DNA of 64,000 nt from Mantamonas sphyraenae (lineage: Eukaryota > CRuMs > Mantamonadidae). The position numbers and the translations under genes are program-made. The notes under the pieces were generated by a model that worked only from the letters and a program-made list of their open reading frames with translations, was not told the DNA's origin and searched no databases. The stretch lies in assembly GCA_026936335.1 (NCBI GenBank), contig JAPMXV010000053.1, positions 248,001 to 312,000 on the forward strand. Reading direction: 5' to 3'. This document shows positions 53,598 to 63,864 of this stretch, in pieces (within the stretch, counting starts at the first letter, position 1; each line of letters begins with the position of its first letter).

Positions 53598-53932
53598 TGT
53601 GTACAGTGGAAATCAGCAAAGCGATCAGATTGAATCGAGTTGTTGTTGGTTGGGTCAGTGCGGGCATGGGCGCACGCCTTGCTTTTCAATGGGGCTGGGC
53701 CATGGGAAGTCTCACGGCCTTTGCCGCCGCCTTCCCACCGCCGGGATCGGCTCACATCACACCGTCGATGCTTTCCATTCCATGGTGTGTGCATTGGATG
53801 AACACTGGACGTGAGCAAGGGATGTGAAATGGCTTGAATGCAGTGAGGGAGAGGGAGAGAGAGGCGCTTTTGTTTCAGGTTGAGCGCTCCACACACACAC
53901 TGTTCCCACGGCACTGTGCTCGCTGCACAAGC
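53598..53932. other. Gap between the two DUF4097-like genes
   Basis: 335 bp holding the 3' flank of copy 2 and the promoter of copy 1 (both on the minus strand). I see no coding sequence or structure in it. Confidence 0.6.
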
Positions 53933-55391
53933 TCAGAACTCGATATCAACGCCACCGTTGGTGGTCATGACGGTGACCTTGGAGCCTCCGCCACCGTTGA
54001 TGTCGCCTGTGGCACTCTTGCCGTTCTGGTCCTTCTTGTTCACCTGGATGTTGCCGTTGGTGGTCGACACGCTGTAGGAGCCCTTGAACGACTTGTCAAA
54101 GCCGATTTCCACGTTGCCGTTGACTGCAGTCACCTTGCCGTCGGGGATGGCCCCGCCGTTGCGCACGGCGAGCTTGGTCACAGTGATGCCGCCGTTTGTG
54201 GTGGACAGGGACATGACACCGGTGACACTGGCCTTGTTCACATCCACCTGGCCGTTGTCAGTGGTCACCGTGAGGCCGTTTGCAGCGCCTTCGGTGATGT
54301 TGACGGCGCCGTTGGTGGTGGTTGCCGTCATGGTTGTGTTGGACTGGGCCTTGTTCAGCATCAACTGGCCGTTGTCGCTCTTTACGGTGATCCTGGAGGC
54401 ACGCACGCCGTCGACGACGTACACAGCACCGTTGGTGGACTCGACGTCCAGCACACCCAGCTCCTGCTGGATGGCCATCAGGCCCTTCAACTCCAGGGAC
54501 ATCGACGCCGCCTTGATGGTGATGCCAAAGCCACGCATGACCGACGCCGGCACAGTGATGTTGATCTGTGCGTGAGGGCACTCGTCCCACGTGAACGCCT
54601 TGGAGCCAGTGAGTGCCGCTTGGACCTTTCCATCGCTACCCTGGCTCAGGGTGGTCTTCCATGCGCTCAGCGTGTCCTTGTTCGACATCAACTTGACCGA
54701 CACCGAGCCGTTCACGACATCGGCGCCACTCATGATGCGGATGGTGCCTGGCAGGCCGTTGGCCTCAAAGGACAGACCCGTGGTGTTCACGGCCCCATAG
54801 TCCATCGTCTTGATGGTGGAAAACTTGGGATGCAGGCATTCGTTTGCAATGACAGCGGCAGCAATCTGCAAACGCACACAACCGAAAATGAAAGCAAGGG
54901 GGCGTCAGCGTCCGTGGGAATGTTGACACGACTTTGCACGGCGGAGGTCTACTGCAGAGAGCTACTTTGGCCTGTGCACACATCGCAACAGCTTAACCTA
55001 CACCAATGGCAATGCCGACGATAATCAGCGTGATGCAAACACAGCAGCAGGAAATGCAGCAGCAGCGATTGCGCGGCGAACGCTGCACAAATTCTGTGCG
55101 ATGGGAACGGCGCTGCGTGTCAGTGGGAAATGCAGCCGGGGCCTCACAAAAAGGGGTGTTGCGGGGGGGGGGAGGAAGAATGCACGCACCCTGAACGCCG
55201 GCAGCAGTATACAGCGGCTGGCCGTTGTTCAGCAGCTGAGCCTTGTCGGTGCCGTTCTCGTCAGCTGCGCGGTACGCGGCGGTGCTGCTGCTGTTGGTGC
55301 TGCGGTCCTGACGCCGTGCAGACGACGCCGATGAGTTGTTGTTGTTGGACATGTCAGGGTACAGCCTGTCGTTGCGAGAATACGTCGACAT
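53933..55391 (-). CDS. Type II membrane protein with DUF4097-like beta-solenoid, copy 2
   Basis: Exons 55391-55190, 55093-55002 and 54865-53933, 408 aa. Exons 2 (92 bp) and 3 (933 bp) have exactly the lengths and phases of copy 1, although the sequences have diverged. The layout is the same: Asn/Ser-rich cytosolic N-terminus with LYTAAGVQ (copy 1 IYTVVGVQ), VQRSPRNRCCCISC followed by a membrane segment (VCITLIIVGIAIG), IAAAVIANEC, and about eight NG-type solenoid repeats (STNGAVYV, SDNGQLML, TTNGAVNI, TDNGQVDV, TTNGGITV, TTNGNIQV). Intron 1 contains a G/C homopolymer near its donor. An old tandem duplication; no function is known. Confidence 0.87.
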
Positions 55392-55482
55392 TGAGAGTTC
55401 ACTTCGTTTCCGTGCCTACCCTCTCGCATCTTCTGTCCCAACCTGTCACGTCACTGAACAACCCCTCAATCTCCGAAGCGCA

Positions 55483-58375
55483 CTATGTCTGGTGTGTGCG
55501 ATCACCTGCGAAACGGGCCTGGAAGCGTGACCAGACGGCCGGTGTGACGAGGGCAAGGACGACAATGTGCACGGTACGCACAAGGGTGCCCAGGTAGACA
55601 ACGGCCGCCAGAAGAGCAAGCACCTGGAAGGAAATACGCACATTGGTCCAGCCCAGTGGCACGCCGATTTCGCTAAACATTCGCTCCAGGATCTGGATGT
55701 CAGCCTGAACGCGAAGGAGATCCTCCACGTGTTGCTCAATGCCAGCCGGGGCCACGTAGGCATCGGCGCCGTTGAGAGAACGTGACGTGATGGACGATGG
55801 CAACGTTTGCAGGGGTACACGAGCACCCAGCCCTGTCCTGCGGTGTGTGTGTGCAGTGTGATGCGAGGTCTGTGGCTGTGTTTTGCCCGTGTCGAGCACA
55901 CGCAGCAGCTTGCGCAGGCCAACCACACACATGCCAATAAAGAGGAGACTGGCAAACACGCTAATAACTGACACATACTGCAGGAGGGCATCCACAAAGT
56001 AGATGGCTATCAACAGCAGCAACAAAAGCTCGAGGCGATCGTACAGCACGGCATGCAGCACAGGTCGCACCTGCATGGCCATCCCACGCAACTGGTTGTA
56101 CCTGTGCACCAGTCGTCCTTGAAGGATGTGCATATCTCGGTATGCTGCTGCGTTGGTCCCGTCCATGGCCGGCTCAACACCCAGTGGTTCCACTTCGCTT
56201 CCGTCCGCGTCTGTCTCTCCGTCTGACGACATCATCCTGTCCAACGAGCGCCTGTGTTCCATCCGCAACGAATTCCTCACCGTCTCCACCTCCTCTGCGT
56301 GCTCTGTGTCTTCGTCCTCTTCCGCATGGGCTGCAAGTGCACTCGAGCGACGGCTATTCCTGTGCCCATGGCCGTACGCGTCACCTGTTGGACGCGAGAG
56401 CCTGCGAGACGCACCCCCACTGGGTGCAGACGTACCTCTGCTTCCCGGCAACGAGCCGTGAGACCGTGTGGCGCGCAAGCCACCGCCTGTCTGCACGGTT
56501 GCGGTTCGGTTGACCACGAGAGTGTCGTCTGCAGTTGTGGCACTGTTGGTTGTGCTGGTTTGAACCACGTCGCCGCTGTCTGTACTTGCGTTGCTGCGGC
56601 TGGAAGCACCGCTGGCTGTGCGTGTGCGCGAGTCGTTTGTGGTCAGCTTTCCGAAATCGCCCATGGGCGACTGCGGGAACGCAGCCCAATCAAACTCGGC
56701 TTCTTCCTGTCGCAACTGGTCGCGTAGGTCGTGGATGATGCGCTTTCCCGATTCGCCGACCTCATGCAACAACGAGTTGGACCGGCTTGAGCTGCCCCCC
56801 GTGGTCAAGGTTGACCTGCGAAACAGGATGTTGCTGCTGTTGGTACCTCCTCCCCCTCCTCCTCCTCCTGCAAGCACTACCCCGGGTTCGCTTGCCTCGC
56901 TGCGCCTGTCCCACGCATCCATTGCTCGCTCCGACCCTCGGCTAGCATCACGCTCCCGCTCGCCACGATGCGCCCCTTCCAGCGCCTCTGGTCCACTCTG
57001 GCTGCCGTGCGATCCGCCGCCAATGCCCAAGGAGATTCTCGGCCTGGATTTCTTGCGCATCAGCTTTGCAAACAGCAGCTGGTTGCCAACCTCTAGTCGT
57101 TCCGTCGAACTGTCCGCACGCAGCAGACGGTTGCACCACTCGCACCACTTGTCCCTGTCCTTGATCACAGAAAACACAAGCTTCTGGCCCGGCTCCCATC
57201 CATTCTCTTCCAGCTCCTCGGGCGACAGCTCCACGTCGGAGCGCATCGACACCTGGATCCCGTTTCCGCTCTGAACGGCCCCCGTGTGGTCGTGTCCGCG
57301 CAATTCACATGTTGTGTGTTAGTCTCTGATGCTCTTCTGGCCATTGTGCTGGAGAATGTGGTCGTGCACGCCTCTGTGTGCCACGACGCCGACTCACCTC
57401 AAAAAGCCCCAGCGAAACGGGCTTGATTTCTCGGATGTATGCAAAGTGTAGCCTGCGCACGCCACCTGTAAAGTGGTGCAAGAATCCTCTGTGGCGGTAG
57501 GGAGGGTGAGATGTGTGAGATGTCGCTCGCATCTGTGCTACGTCGCCTTTCCGTTTGAGGACCACTCACCCGTCGAAAAAGATTTGGCGATTGGTGAGGT
57601 ACAGGACACCCGAGCGGCCCATAGCAATGGCCCTCTGGAAGCCGTCCTTGCGGAATTCTGTGTGGTCCGCCGCGCTGTGGGCAGGTGTGCGTGTGGGCGC
57701 CGTGTGAGCGTTGGGAAACTGGCGTCGGAAAGTTCCAGGGCTGCGCTTGGCATTGGCCATTCGCAAAACCCTGCTGCTGTTCACTCACCTGTTGGACTTG
57801 ATCAGCAGTTCCGTGCGCGTGTCAATCTGTGGGTTCTGGCGCAGAAACGCTTTGGCTCTGGCTGTGTGATGATGTGTGCGCACCATGTCGTTGAGCTCCT
57901 GTTCGTCGGCTTGGCCGGCAAACGCCGTCTCCTCGGAAGCAAGCGAAAACGTCGACGTTGTCGTATACTCTGACAACGACGACAATGCTGGCGATGGTTC
58001 TTGCAAGTGGCTTGGCCCTTGTGGCTTGCGCAGCCAGCCAGGCTGGCTACCCGTCGCATCCTGGACAGCGTCTGCGGCCGGTGCCTTTCTGTACACGTAT
58101 TCGTCGGCATCGTCCCCATCGTCGTCGTCTTCATCATACAGTCCATCGTCATCTGCGACCTCGCCGTCGTCGTCCTCGTCATCCATGCTGTTGTCGTACG
58201 CCTGCGTTTCGGCAATCCAAGCCGAAAGCCGAGCCTGCATCGCCTCTTCGTCTTCCGAGGACACGCGGCCCGTGCGCCTCCGCTCCAGTTCCTGCGCCTG
58301 AAATTGGGTCTCCAGATGCAATAACATCTCCATTTCGTCCTCCGATTGAACCTTGAGCCGCCTTCGCTTGCTCAT
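55483..58375 (-). CDS. GRAM-domain membrane protein
   Basis: Exons 58375-57789, 57674-57570, 57488-57398 and 57270-55483, 856 aa. The N-terminal ~195 residues are acidic with a short coiled coil (MSKRRRLKVQSEDEME; DDEDDDGEVADDD). A GRAM/PH-like domain follows at ~200-310 (GRSGVLYLTNRQIFFDGG, LHFAYIREIKPVSLG, VFSVIKDRDKWCEWCNRL), then a long Ser/Arg-rich low-complexity region, and near the C-terminus hydrophobic pairs (LELLLLLLIAIYFVDALL, VFASLLFIGMCVVG; later FQVLALLAAVVYLGTLV, IVVLALVTPAVW). This layout resembles GRAMD/NCOA-type or TBC-GRAM membrane proteins that bind lipids at contact sites, but no VASt domain is seen. The exon 4 acceptor (CAG before SGNGIQV) is backed by an upstream CTAAC branch-like site. 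Confidence 0.82.
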
Positions 58376-58425
58376 CTCCCCGACTTTGGCTGCGTCTGCG
58401 CCGGCAACGCTTCCTCCCCACAACC

Positions 58426-58979
58426 ATGAGCTCGTCTACCAGCGACCGAATCATCCTCAACGCGGAGCAAAAGGCAGAGCTCGATGAACGCAAGGTAAGG
58501 GTTGAGTTTCCACTGCGAGGCATGCATGGCTGGTGAGCGCGACGAGTGTGTGGTGTGTGGAGGCATCTGGGTCAGCCTCCCATCACCTGCGTCTGCCGAG
58601 TCTGTGTGTGTGTGTGCCCGACTCTTGTTGCCATTGCTGGGCCACAGCACACGTGTGGACGTGGTGGTCGATCAAGCGGGTGATCCACGCACTGCAGTGG
58701 GCCTGTGGCTCCTCCAGAAGCTGACTCGGAAAGGGTGTGTTGCTCAACGGCCACCGCCGCGCCAAACGGTGTCTGGGGATTGTGCCTGCACAGGGGGAGC
58801 TGAAGCAACAGCACCAAACATACATTGAGCAGCATCCAGAGGTGGGCGAGATGATGAGTGACTTTCTTAGCGAGGTGCTCCTGCACAAGCCCGACGACGT
58901 GTTTGACTTTGCCCGGGACTACTTTGGCGAACTCGTGATCCGAGGTGACGACGCAGGCAAGACCAAGACAGCCCAGTAG
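58426..58979 (+). CDS. RIIAD1: RIIa-domain small protein (RIIAD1-like)
   Basis: Exons 58426-58494 and 58794-58979 (intron 299 bp, GTAAGG...CAG), 84 aa. Exon 1 is MSSSTSDRIILNAEQKAEL; exon 2 carries the RIIa dimerisation/docking motif (YIEQHPEVGEMMSDFLSEVL, KPDDVFDFARDYF), as in RIIAD1 and the N-termini of PKA regulatory subunits, ropporin and SPA17. Such domains dimerise and dock on amphipathic AKAP-type helices, frequently in radial spokes and other ciliary structures. Human RIIAD1 is of the same size (92 aa). Head-to-head with the GRAM gene, 50 bp between start codons. Confidence 0.85.
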
Positions 58980-59022
58980 GGGGTGCTTAACGAATTACAC
59001 ACTTGTACATTTCCTCGTTCGC

Positions 59023-60169
59023 TCACAGCCCTCCATACGACCTGCTGGACGTTTGCCAGCGGTCAGAGTCTTGCTGGCTGGCCATGACCCGCTCGTACTG
59101 CGCCTGTGCTCCTCGCATGGCATTGCGTGCAAACGTCGATTGGTACACGTTTGTGTTTGCCGATTGGGCTTCCCCTTCGCTCCAGTTGCTGACCCTCCTG
59201 CTGCTGCTGCTGCTGCTGCTGCTGTTGTTGTTGTTGCTGTGGTTGCTGTGCCTGGACGACGGCGATCCACTGCCCGAGGCAAACGGGCTCACGTACTCGG
59301 GCACCTCTGGGATTTCCACCTTGTCGCCTGTGATTGGGTTGTACGAGTTGGCCCGCATGTACAGGTTGCGCGCTCGGATGGCCGCACGATACTGGCGACG
59401 CGAGTCCTTTTCGCGCAGGCCGCGGCCCTCTTTTGTGTTGCGGTATTCCATCGACACCACGTCGTAGGGAACGCTTGTGTAGTTTTTCTTTGCTGACAAC
59501 GCCTTGCTCTTCACATGCTCCGATTCCTTCTCCTGTGCCACCTCTTCCAGTCGTTTCAATTCCTGCTGCTTTTCAAACTGCTCCTGCCTGTGGTCATGGG
59601 CCATTCACACGCGCCGCCGTGCCACTCTACTGCGTCAGCCGTTGCTGTTGCCTCCATCCCTGTCCATGGTTCTCACACAACGGTGCCCACGGGAGGCCAT
59701 GGCACGCGTCGCCTCGCCAAGGGAGAAAGCCGTTGCGAACGTCCATTCCGCCATCACCCGGCTCCTCCCACCGCCACAATAGGCTGTTTCGCAAAGGGTG
59801 GGAGCTCCACATGATGATGTGGTTCACACCTTCCGTGCCATCAGAATCACCCGACACTCACCTCTTCTTGCGGTACAGCGCCTGTTTCTTTCGTCTCTGG
59901 GCCTCCAGCCGTGCACGCTCCTCCGCGGCGGCATCTGTCTGGAATCGCTCCGATTCGTCAATGTATGCGTCAGACGTCTCGTCGGACTTGATGAGGTCGC
60001 CCACATCCTGGTAGTGATGGAAGCCTTCTGTGCGCTCTGCCAACCGCTTCTTCTCCAGCCGTTCGCGGTCCTCAATCGCACGACGTTCCTTGCGTGTGCG
60101 AGGCTGGATGGTGCGTACGTCCGACGTGGACGGAAACACGTACACGCCCTCGTCGATGCTGGTCGTCAT
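59023..60169 (-). CDS. Unrecognised charged coiled-coil protein
   Basis: Exons 60169-59862 and 59587-59023 (intron 274 bp, GTGAGT...CAG), 290 aa; the join restores an Arg codon and continues the helix (ALYRKKR/QEQFEKQQELKRLEEVAQ). It is rich in Arg/Glu/Lys coiled coil up to ~140, followed by a conserved-looking patch (YTSVPYDVVSMEYRNTKEG, RAAIRARNLYMRANSYNPITG), a Ser/Asn run and a C-terminal QSTFARNAMRGAQAQYERVM. Short YNPITG-type motifs occur in microtubule inner proteins and other axonemal proteins of protists, but I cannot assign it. Cytoskeletal role possible, unproven. Confidence 0.75.
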
Positions 60170-60274
60170 GACGGGATGGAATGAATGGAGGGGCGCGCGG
60201 GGGGGGGTGGGATTTGTTTGGAAGCCGAAGGGCCCCACCGCATCCATCCGAACCCCACCCTCCATCCAACACAA

Positions 60275-61578
60275 ATGGCGTCCGACGAGGTTGTGTGGAG
60301 TATCATCGGCAACAACTTTTGCTCCTTCAAATCAAAGTGAGTTGGCAGCGACGCTACGTGGCGACTACGTCCCCGGTCCTCGGTTTGTGCGACACACACA
60401 CACCCGCTTGCAACGTCCCCTGCTGCCGTTCTGACCGCTGACATCGGCCCATCTGCGTCCCCGGCACAGGTTGCAAACAAACACGTTTTGTCGCAACAAG
60501 TACAATGTCACGGGCATCTGCAACAAGAGCTCGTGTCCGCTGGCCAACTCGCGGTACGCCACCATCCGCGAGGAAGAGGGTATGTGAGCCATCCAAGGGG
60601 TTCCACACACGTATGGACCCTTGTTCCCATGGAATCCGCGCCCAAAGTGTGTGACCACGTGTGACACGAGGCAGCACGCTGGCCTTCCGGCGCATGCATG
60701 GATTTCTCCCAGGCGACCGAGCCGGCTGCAACGGCCAACTGACACCAGGGGCACGGGACAACCCACGCACAGGCATCTGCTATCTTTACATGAAAACGAT
60801 TGAGCGAGCACACACGCCAGCCAAGCTGTGGGAAAAGGTGAAGCTGAGCCGCAACTACTCGGAAGCCATGACGCAGATTAACCAGCACCTGCGCTACTGG
60901 CCCAAGTTCCTGCGCCACAAGTGCAAGCAGCGCTTCACCAAGATCACAGAGTACCTCACACGCATGAGGAGGTTGCGGCTGAAGGACGGGCCCAAACTGG
61001 TGGCCATGAACAAAAAGGCGGACAAGCTGGACCGCAAGCGCGAAGCCAAAGCCCTCAAGGCAGCCAAGATCGACCACAACATCGAACAGCAGCTGCTGGC
61101 TCGCCTCAAGGCAGGCACCTACGGCGAGATTTACAACTTCCCAGAGGCAACCTACGAGAAGCTGCTGGATGCGGAGGAACTGGAGGAGGACGAGGCTGAG
61201 CTGGAGCGAGAGCTGGAGGAGGAGTGGCAAAACGAGGAAGTGGAGTTTGTGGTGGACGAGGGTGAGGAGGATGTGGAGAGTGACGAGGACGACGAGGAAG
61301 GTGGAGAAGGGCTGTGGGATCTGGAGGACAGCGCAGGGTTGGAAGGCTGGGACACCGACGAAGAAGACGAGCAGGAGCTGGAAGGAGAGGAGCCCGCAGA
61401 CGACGACGACGATGATGGTGATGACGAGGAGGATGAGGATGATGAGGAGGTGGGTGACAAGAGAAAGCGAAAGGGACAGAAGGCCAAGGCCAAGGCCAAA
61501 GGCAAGAAGCGACGCAAGACGTTTGTCGAGGTTGAGTACGAGCGGGAGGAAGAGGAACCGCAGACACGCACACACACA

Positions 61579-61612
<34 letters not shown>

Positions 61613-61650
61613 GTGGAGGAGGACGAGTCACTCGCAGCAGCCGTCGATGA
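60275..61650 (+). CDS. MAK16: 60S biogenesis factor MAK16
   Basis: Exons 60275-60336, 60470-60579 and 60773-61650, 349 aa. The MAK16 N-terminus is clear: [44 protein letters not shown] (four zinc-type Cys), [37 protein letters not shown] and [18 protein letters not shown]. The C-terminal ~130 residues are an acidic run ([23 protein letters not shown]) followed by a basic patch, [12 protein letters not shown] and a poly-Ser/Gly-rich end, longer than in the human protein (300 aa). MAK16 binds pre-60S particles with RPF1 in the nucleolus. Divergent from the coiled-coil gene, 105 bp between start codons. Confidence 0.96.
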
Positions 61651-61709
61651 TCGAAAAAGAATGAACTGGACAAAGAACACTTGCAAAATTTGTGTGCATC
61701 TCCTCTCTC

Positions 61710-62555
61710 TCACAGCCCGCGCACACGAGGCTGACGGTTGGCTCCACTGTACAACATCATGTCTTGGGCCTCCTTGGAGGATTTGGGCAGAGGCTGCCCG
61801 GCCTGGACGCGCCTGCGGATGAAAGTGTGGAACTGGACCATCTGTTCGTAGGTCTTGAGCAGCTGGTTGACCTCCTGCACGGTGGATTCGGCTCGCTTGG
61901 CCACTCGCTGCTTCTGACGAGCCTTGAGCACCTTTGGGTTGAGGCGTTCCTGCTCGGTCATGCTGGTGAGGATGGCCTCCTGGCGCTTGTACTGCTGGAT
62001 CTCCTCCTTGTTCTTGTTCCAGGGCATCTTGCCCTTGATGCCCGTGATGCCACTCTTTTCGGCGCCGTCACGCAGGATGGTGAGGAAGTTGTCCAGGGTG
62101 AACGTGTCCAGCTCCTTCATCATGTCCACCTGCTCCAGAAACATGGCCTCCCGCTTCTCCTCCACCTTTTCGTTGGCATACTGGTCCACCTTGCTGCGGA
62201 ACCCTTCCAGGATGCCTCTGCGTTGCTGTGCCAGCGCCTGCACGCGTGTCACCACACGTGCGCTGGTCCGCCGTGTGCCCGACGCCCATGCGCCCCCCAA
62301 GCCGCCACCTTCCGACCACCTTTCGCTCACCTCCACACCCACTCCATTGGTCTCGCCCACGCCCACCTGTCCTGTGTGTGGTCTGCTCATCGTACACACG
62401 CCTGCCCGTGCTGTGCGTTGTTGTACCGACGCTCCCACGCGGCTCACGTGTCCTCCCAGTGCTCCGTTTGCCCTCATCATTGCTCCACGGCTGCCTGCCG
62501 CCAGCACCTGGCACGCTCTGCGTACGCTCTTGCTTCGAAGTGATCGCACAAACAT
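61710..62555 (-). CDS. Mitochondrial-type protein built on an Ffh/SRP54 M domain
   Basis: 281 aa from Met at 62555. An optional in-frame intron (62330-62238, GTGAGC...CAG, 93 bp, no stop) would reduce it to 250 aa. The first ~60 residues are Arg/Ala/Ser-rich with no acids (MFVRSLRSKSVRRACQVLAA), a typical mitochondrial presequence. From ~125 to 250 it follows the bacterial Ffh M domain in order: a charged linker helix, LDTFTLDNFLTILRDG, a Gly/Lys/Met finger-like part (GIKGKMPWN), then EAILTSMTEQERLNP, QKQRVAKRAESTVQEVN and QLLKTYEQM. The NG GTPase domain is absent. The SRP RNA-binding SGSG loop of Ffh (RRIAxGSGxxVxDVN) is replaced by RVAKRAESTVQEVN. See findings. Confidence 0.8.
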   Translation of the reverse strand: MFVRSLRSKSVRRACQVLAAGSRGAMMRANGALGGHVSRVGASVQQRTARAGVCTMSRPHTGQVGVGETNGVGVEVSERWSEGGGLGGAWASGTRRTSARVVTRVQALAQQRRGILEGFRSKVDQYANEKVEEKREAMFLEQVDMMKELDTFTLDNFLTILRDGAEKSGITGIKGKMPWNKNKEEIQQYKRQEAILTSMTEQERLNPKVLKARQKQRVAKRAESTVQEVNQLLKTYEQMVQFHTFIRRRVQAGQPLPKSSKEAQDMMLYSGANRQPRVRGL

Positions 62556-62647
62556 CCCTCTCTGAGTGTGTGTCTCACTCGGTCTGTGTGACTGGATGGA
62601 GTGGATCCGCTCGCGACGCACGGGCCAAACCCGACGCGACGCGCGCT

Positions 62648-63856
62648 ATGGCCATGCTCCAGGATCCATACCATGTGGTGGAGGAGTGAGTTTTCGCATC
62701 ACCTGCGTCATCCCTTTGCTGCCTGCCGCCTGCTCCGGCCCTGCTCCCTGTGGCCTGTGTGGCCTGTGTGGTCCCACCACCCGAACGATTCCCAGTGGGA
62801 GAAGCAAACTCCGGCCATCTCTCACACCTGAGACACACACACACACACTCACGCACACCACCAACCCGTGTGCCCTGCTCGTGCGCAACTCAACCCGCAC
62901 ACAGGGAGGTGATCACAGAGATGAAGGGCATCGACGCCAAGTTTGAACGCTGGTGCGAACTGCTGGAGAGTTGCAACACGCCAAGTCGACCGAGTTCGAC
63001 TGGGTGACAAAGGGACTGCAGTCTGGCATCAAGGGCATCGTGTTTGATCTGCGGGACCTCAACGAAACAATTGATATCCTTGTGTTTGTGTGCTGTGCCT
63101 CGTGTCGGCGTGTGCATGTGTGTGTGTGTGCATGTGTCGTGCGTCCTTCCGCGTTCCCGAATTGCCCACGTGAATTGCCCTCCCGCCGCCCCGTCCCGGC
63201 GGACACACACACTGCAAGGGCCTGTGCGTGCACCTGCCGCCATGCCGTCTGTGTTTGGTTGCCATCCTTGACTCGTATGTTGCCGTGCACCCATTGTAGA
63301 AGACAAACCAGAGGCGTTTAAGATCAGTGGGGAAGAACTGGCGCGCCGCAAGAAGTATGTGGCAGACACACAGGCCAAGGTGGACCACATTCGACAGACC
63401 ATGAGCAGTCCCAAGACCAAGGCCAAGCTGCAGGCCGACCGCGACGAGTCGCTGATGGGAGGCGCCAACGCAGGTGGAAACAGGGCTCGCAAGCAGGGCC
63501 AGTCAGACAAGTATCAGAAACTGGACGACGCCATCGAGGCAGACAACAATGACTTTATCGGAAATCAGCAAGCCATGCAGGAGCGCATCATTGAGGAACA
63601 GGACGAGGCTTTGGACGAGGTGTACGAAGGTGTGGTTCGCCTGGGCGAAATGGGCAAGACCATCCACGACGAGTTGGACATGCAGGACAGGCTTATGGAC
63701 GATCTGGACGAGAACATCGACTCGGCAAGCAGCAGGCTCAAGCGGGCCAACAAGAGCGTCAAGAAACTGCTGAAGCACAAGGACCGTGGCCAGCATGCCA
63801 CCATCTGCTTCCTCGTCATTGTCCTCATTGTACTCAGCTACTTTGTGCTCCAATAA
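62648..63856 (+). CDS. STX6: Syntaxin-6-like Qc-SNARE, one-base frame break and U12-type intron
   Basis: Exons 62648-62685, 62905-63073 and 63291-63856. It starts MAMLQDPYHVVEEEV (STX6 has MSMEDPFFVVKGEV); the Habc-like N-domain follows (FERWCELLES, TEFDWVTKGLQSGIKGI, DLRDLNETIAIVEDKPEAFK), then a Qc SNARE helix (IEEQDEALDEVYEGVVRLG...DELDMQDRLMDDLDENID) and a C-terminal membrane anchor (ATICFLVIVLIVLSYFVL). With one base restored at ~62979 the protein is 257 aa, human STX6 255. It acts in trans-Golgi/endosome fusion. Intron 1 is GT-AG; intron 2 is AT-AC. An AATAAA overlaps the stop codon. Confidence 0.92.
63074..63290 (+). other. U12-type AT-AC intron in the syntaxin-6-like gene
   Basis: The intron begins ATATCCTT, the U12 5' splice consensus, has TCCTTGACT at 63265-63273 (U12 branch consensus, branch A at 63271, ~20 bp from the exon) and ends in AC. 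The join gives NETI-A-IVEDKPEAF in the syntaxin-6 frame. No GT-AG pair near these ends gives the right phase. Confidence 0.88.
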
Positions 63857-63864
63857 AGAGTCGT

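Noticed and set aside
60508-61713. 401-codon minus-strand Leu-rich frame over MAK16
   Set aside because: Antisense of the acidic/charged MAK16 tail, which reads as poly-Leu/Val.
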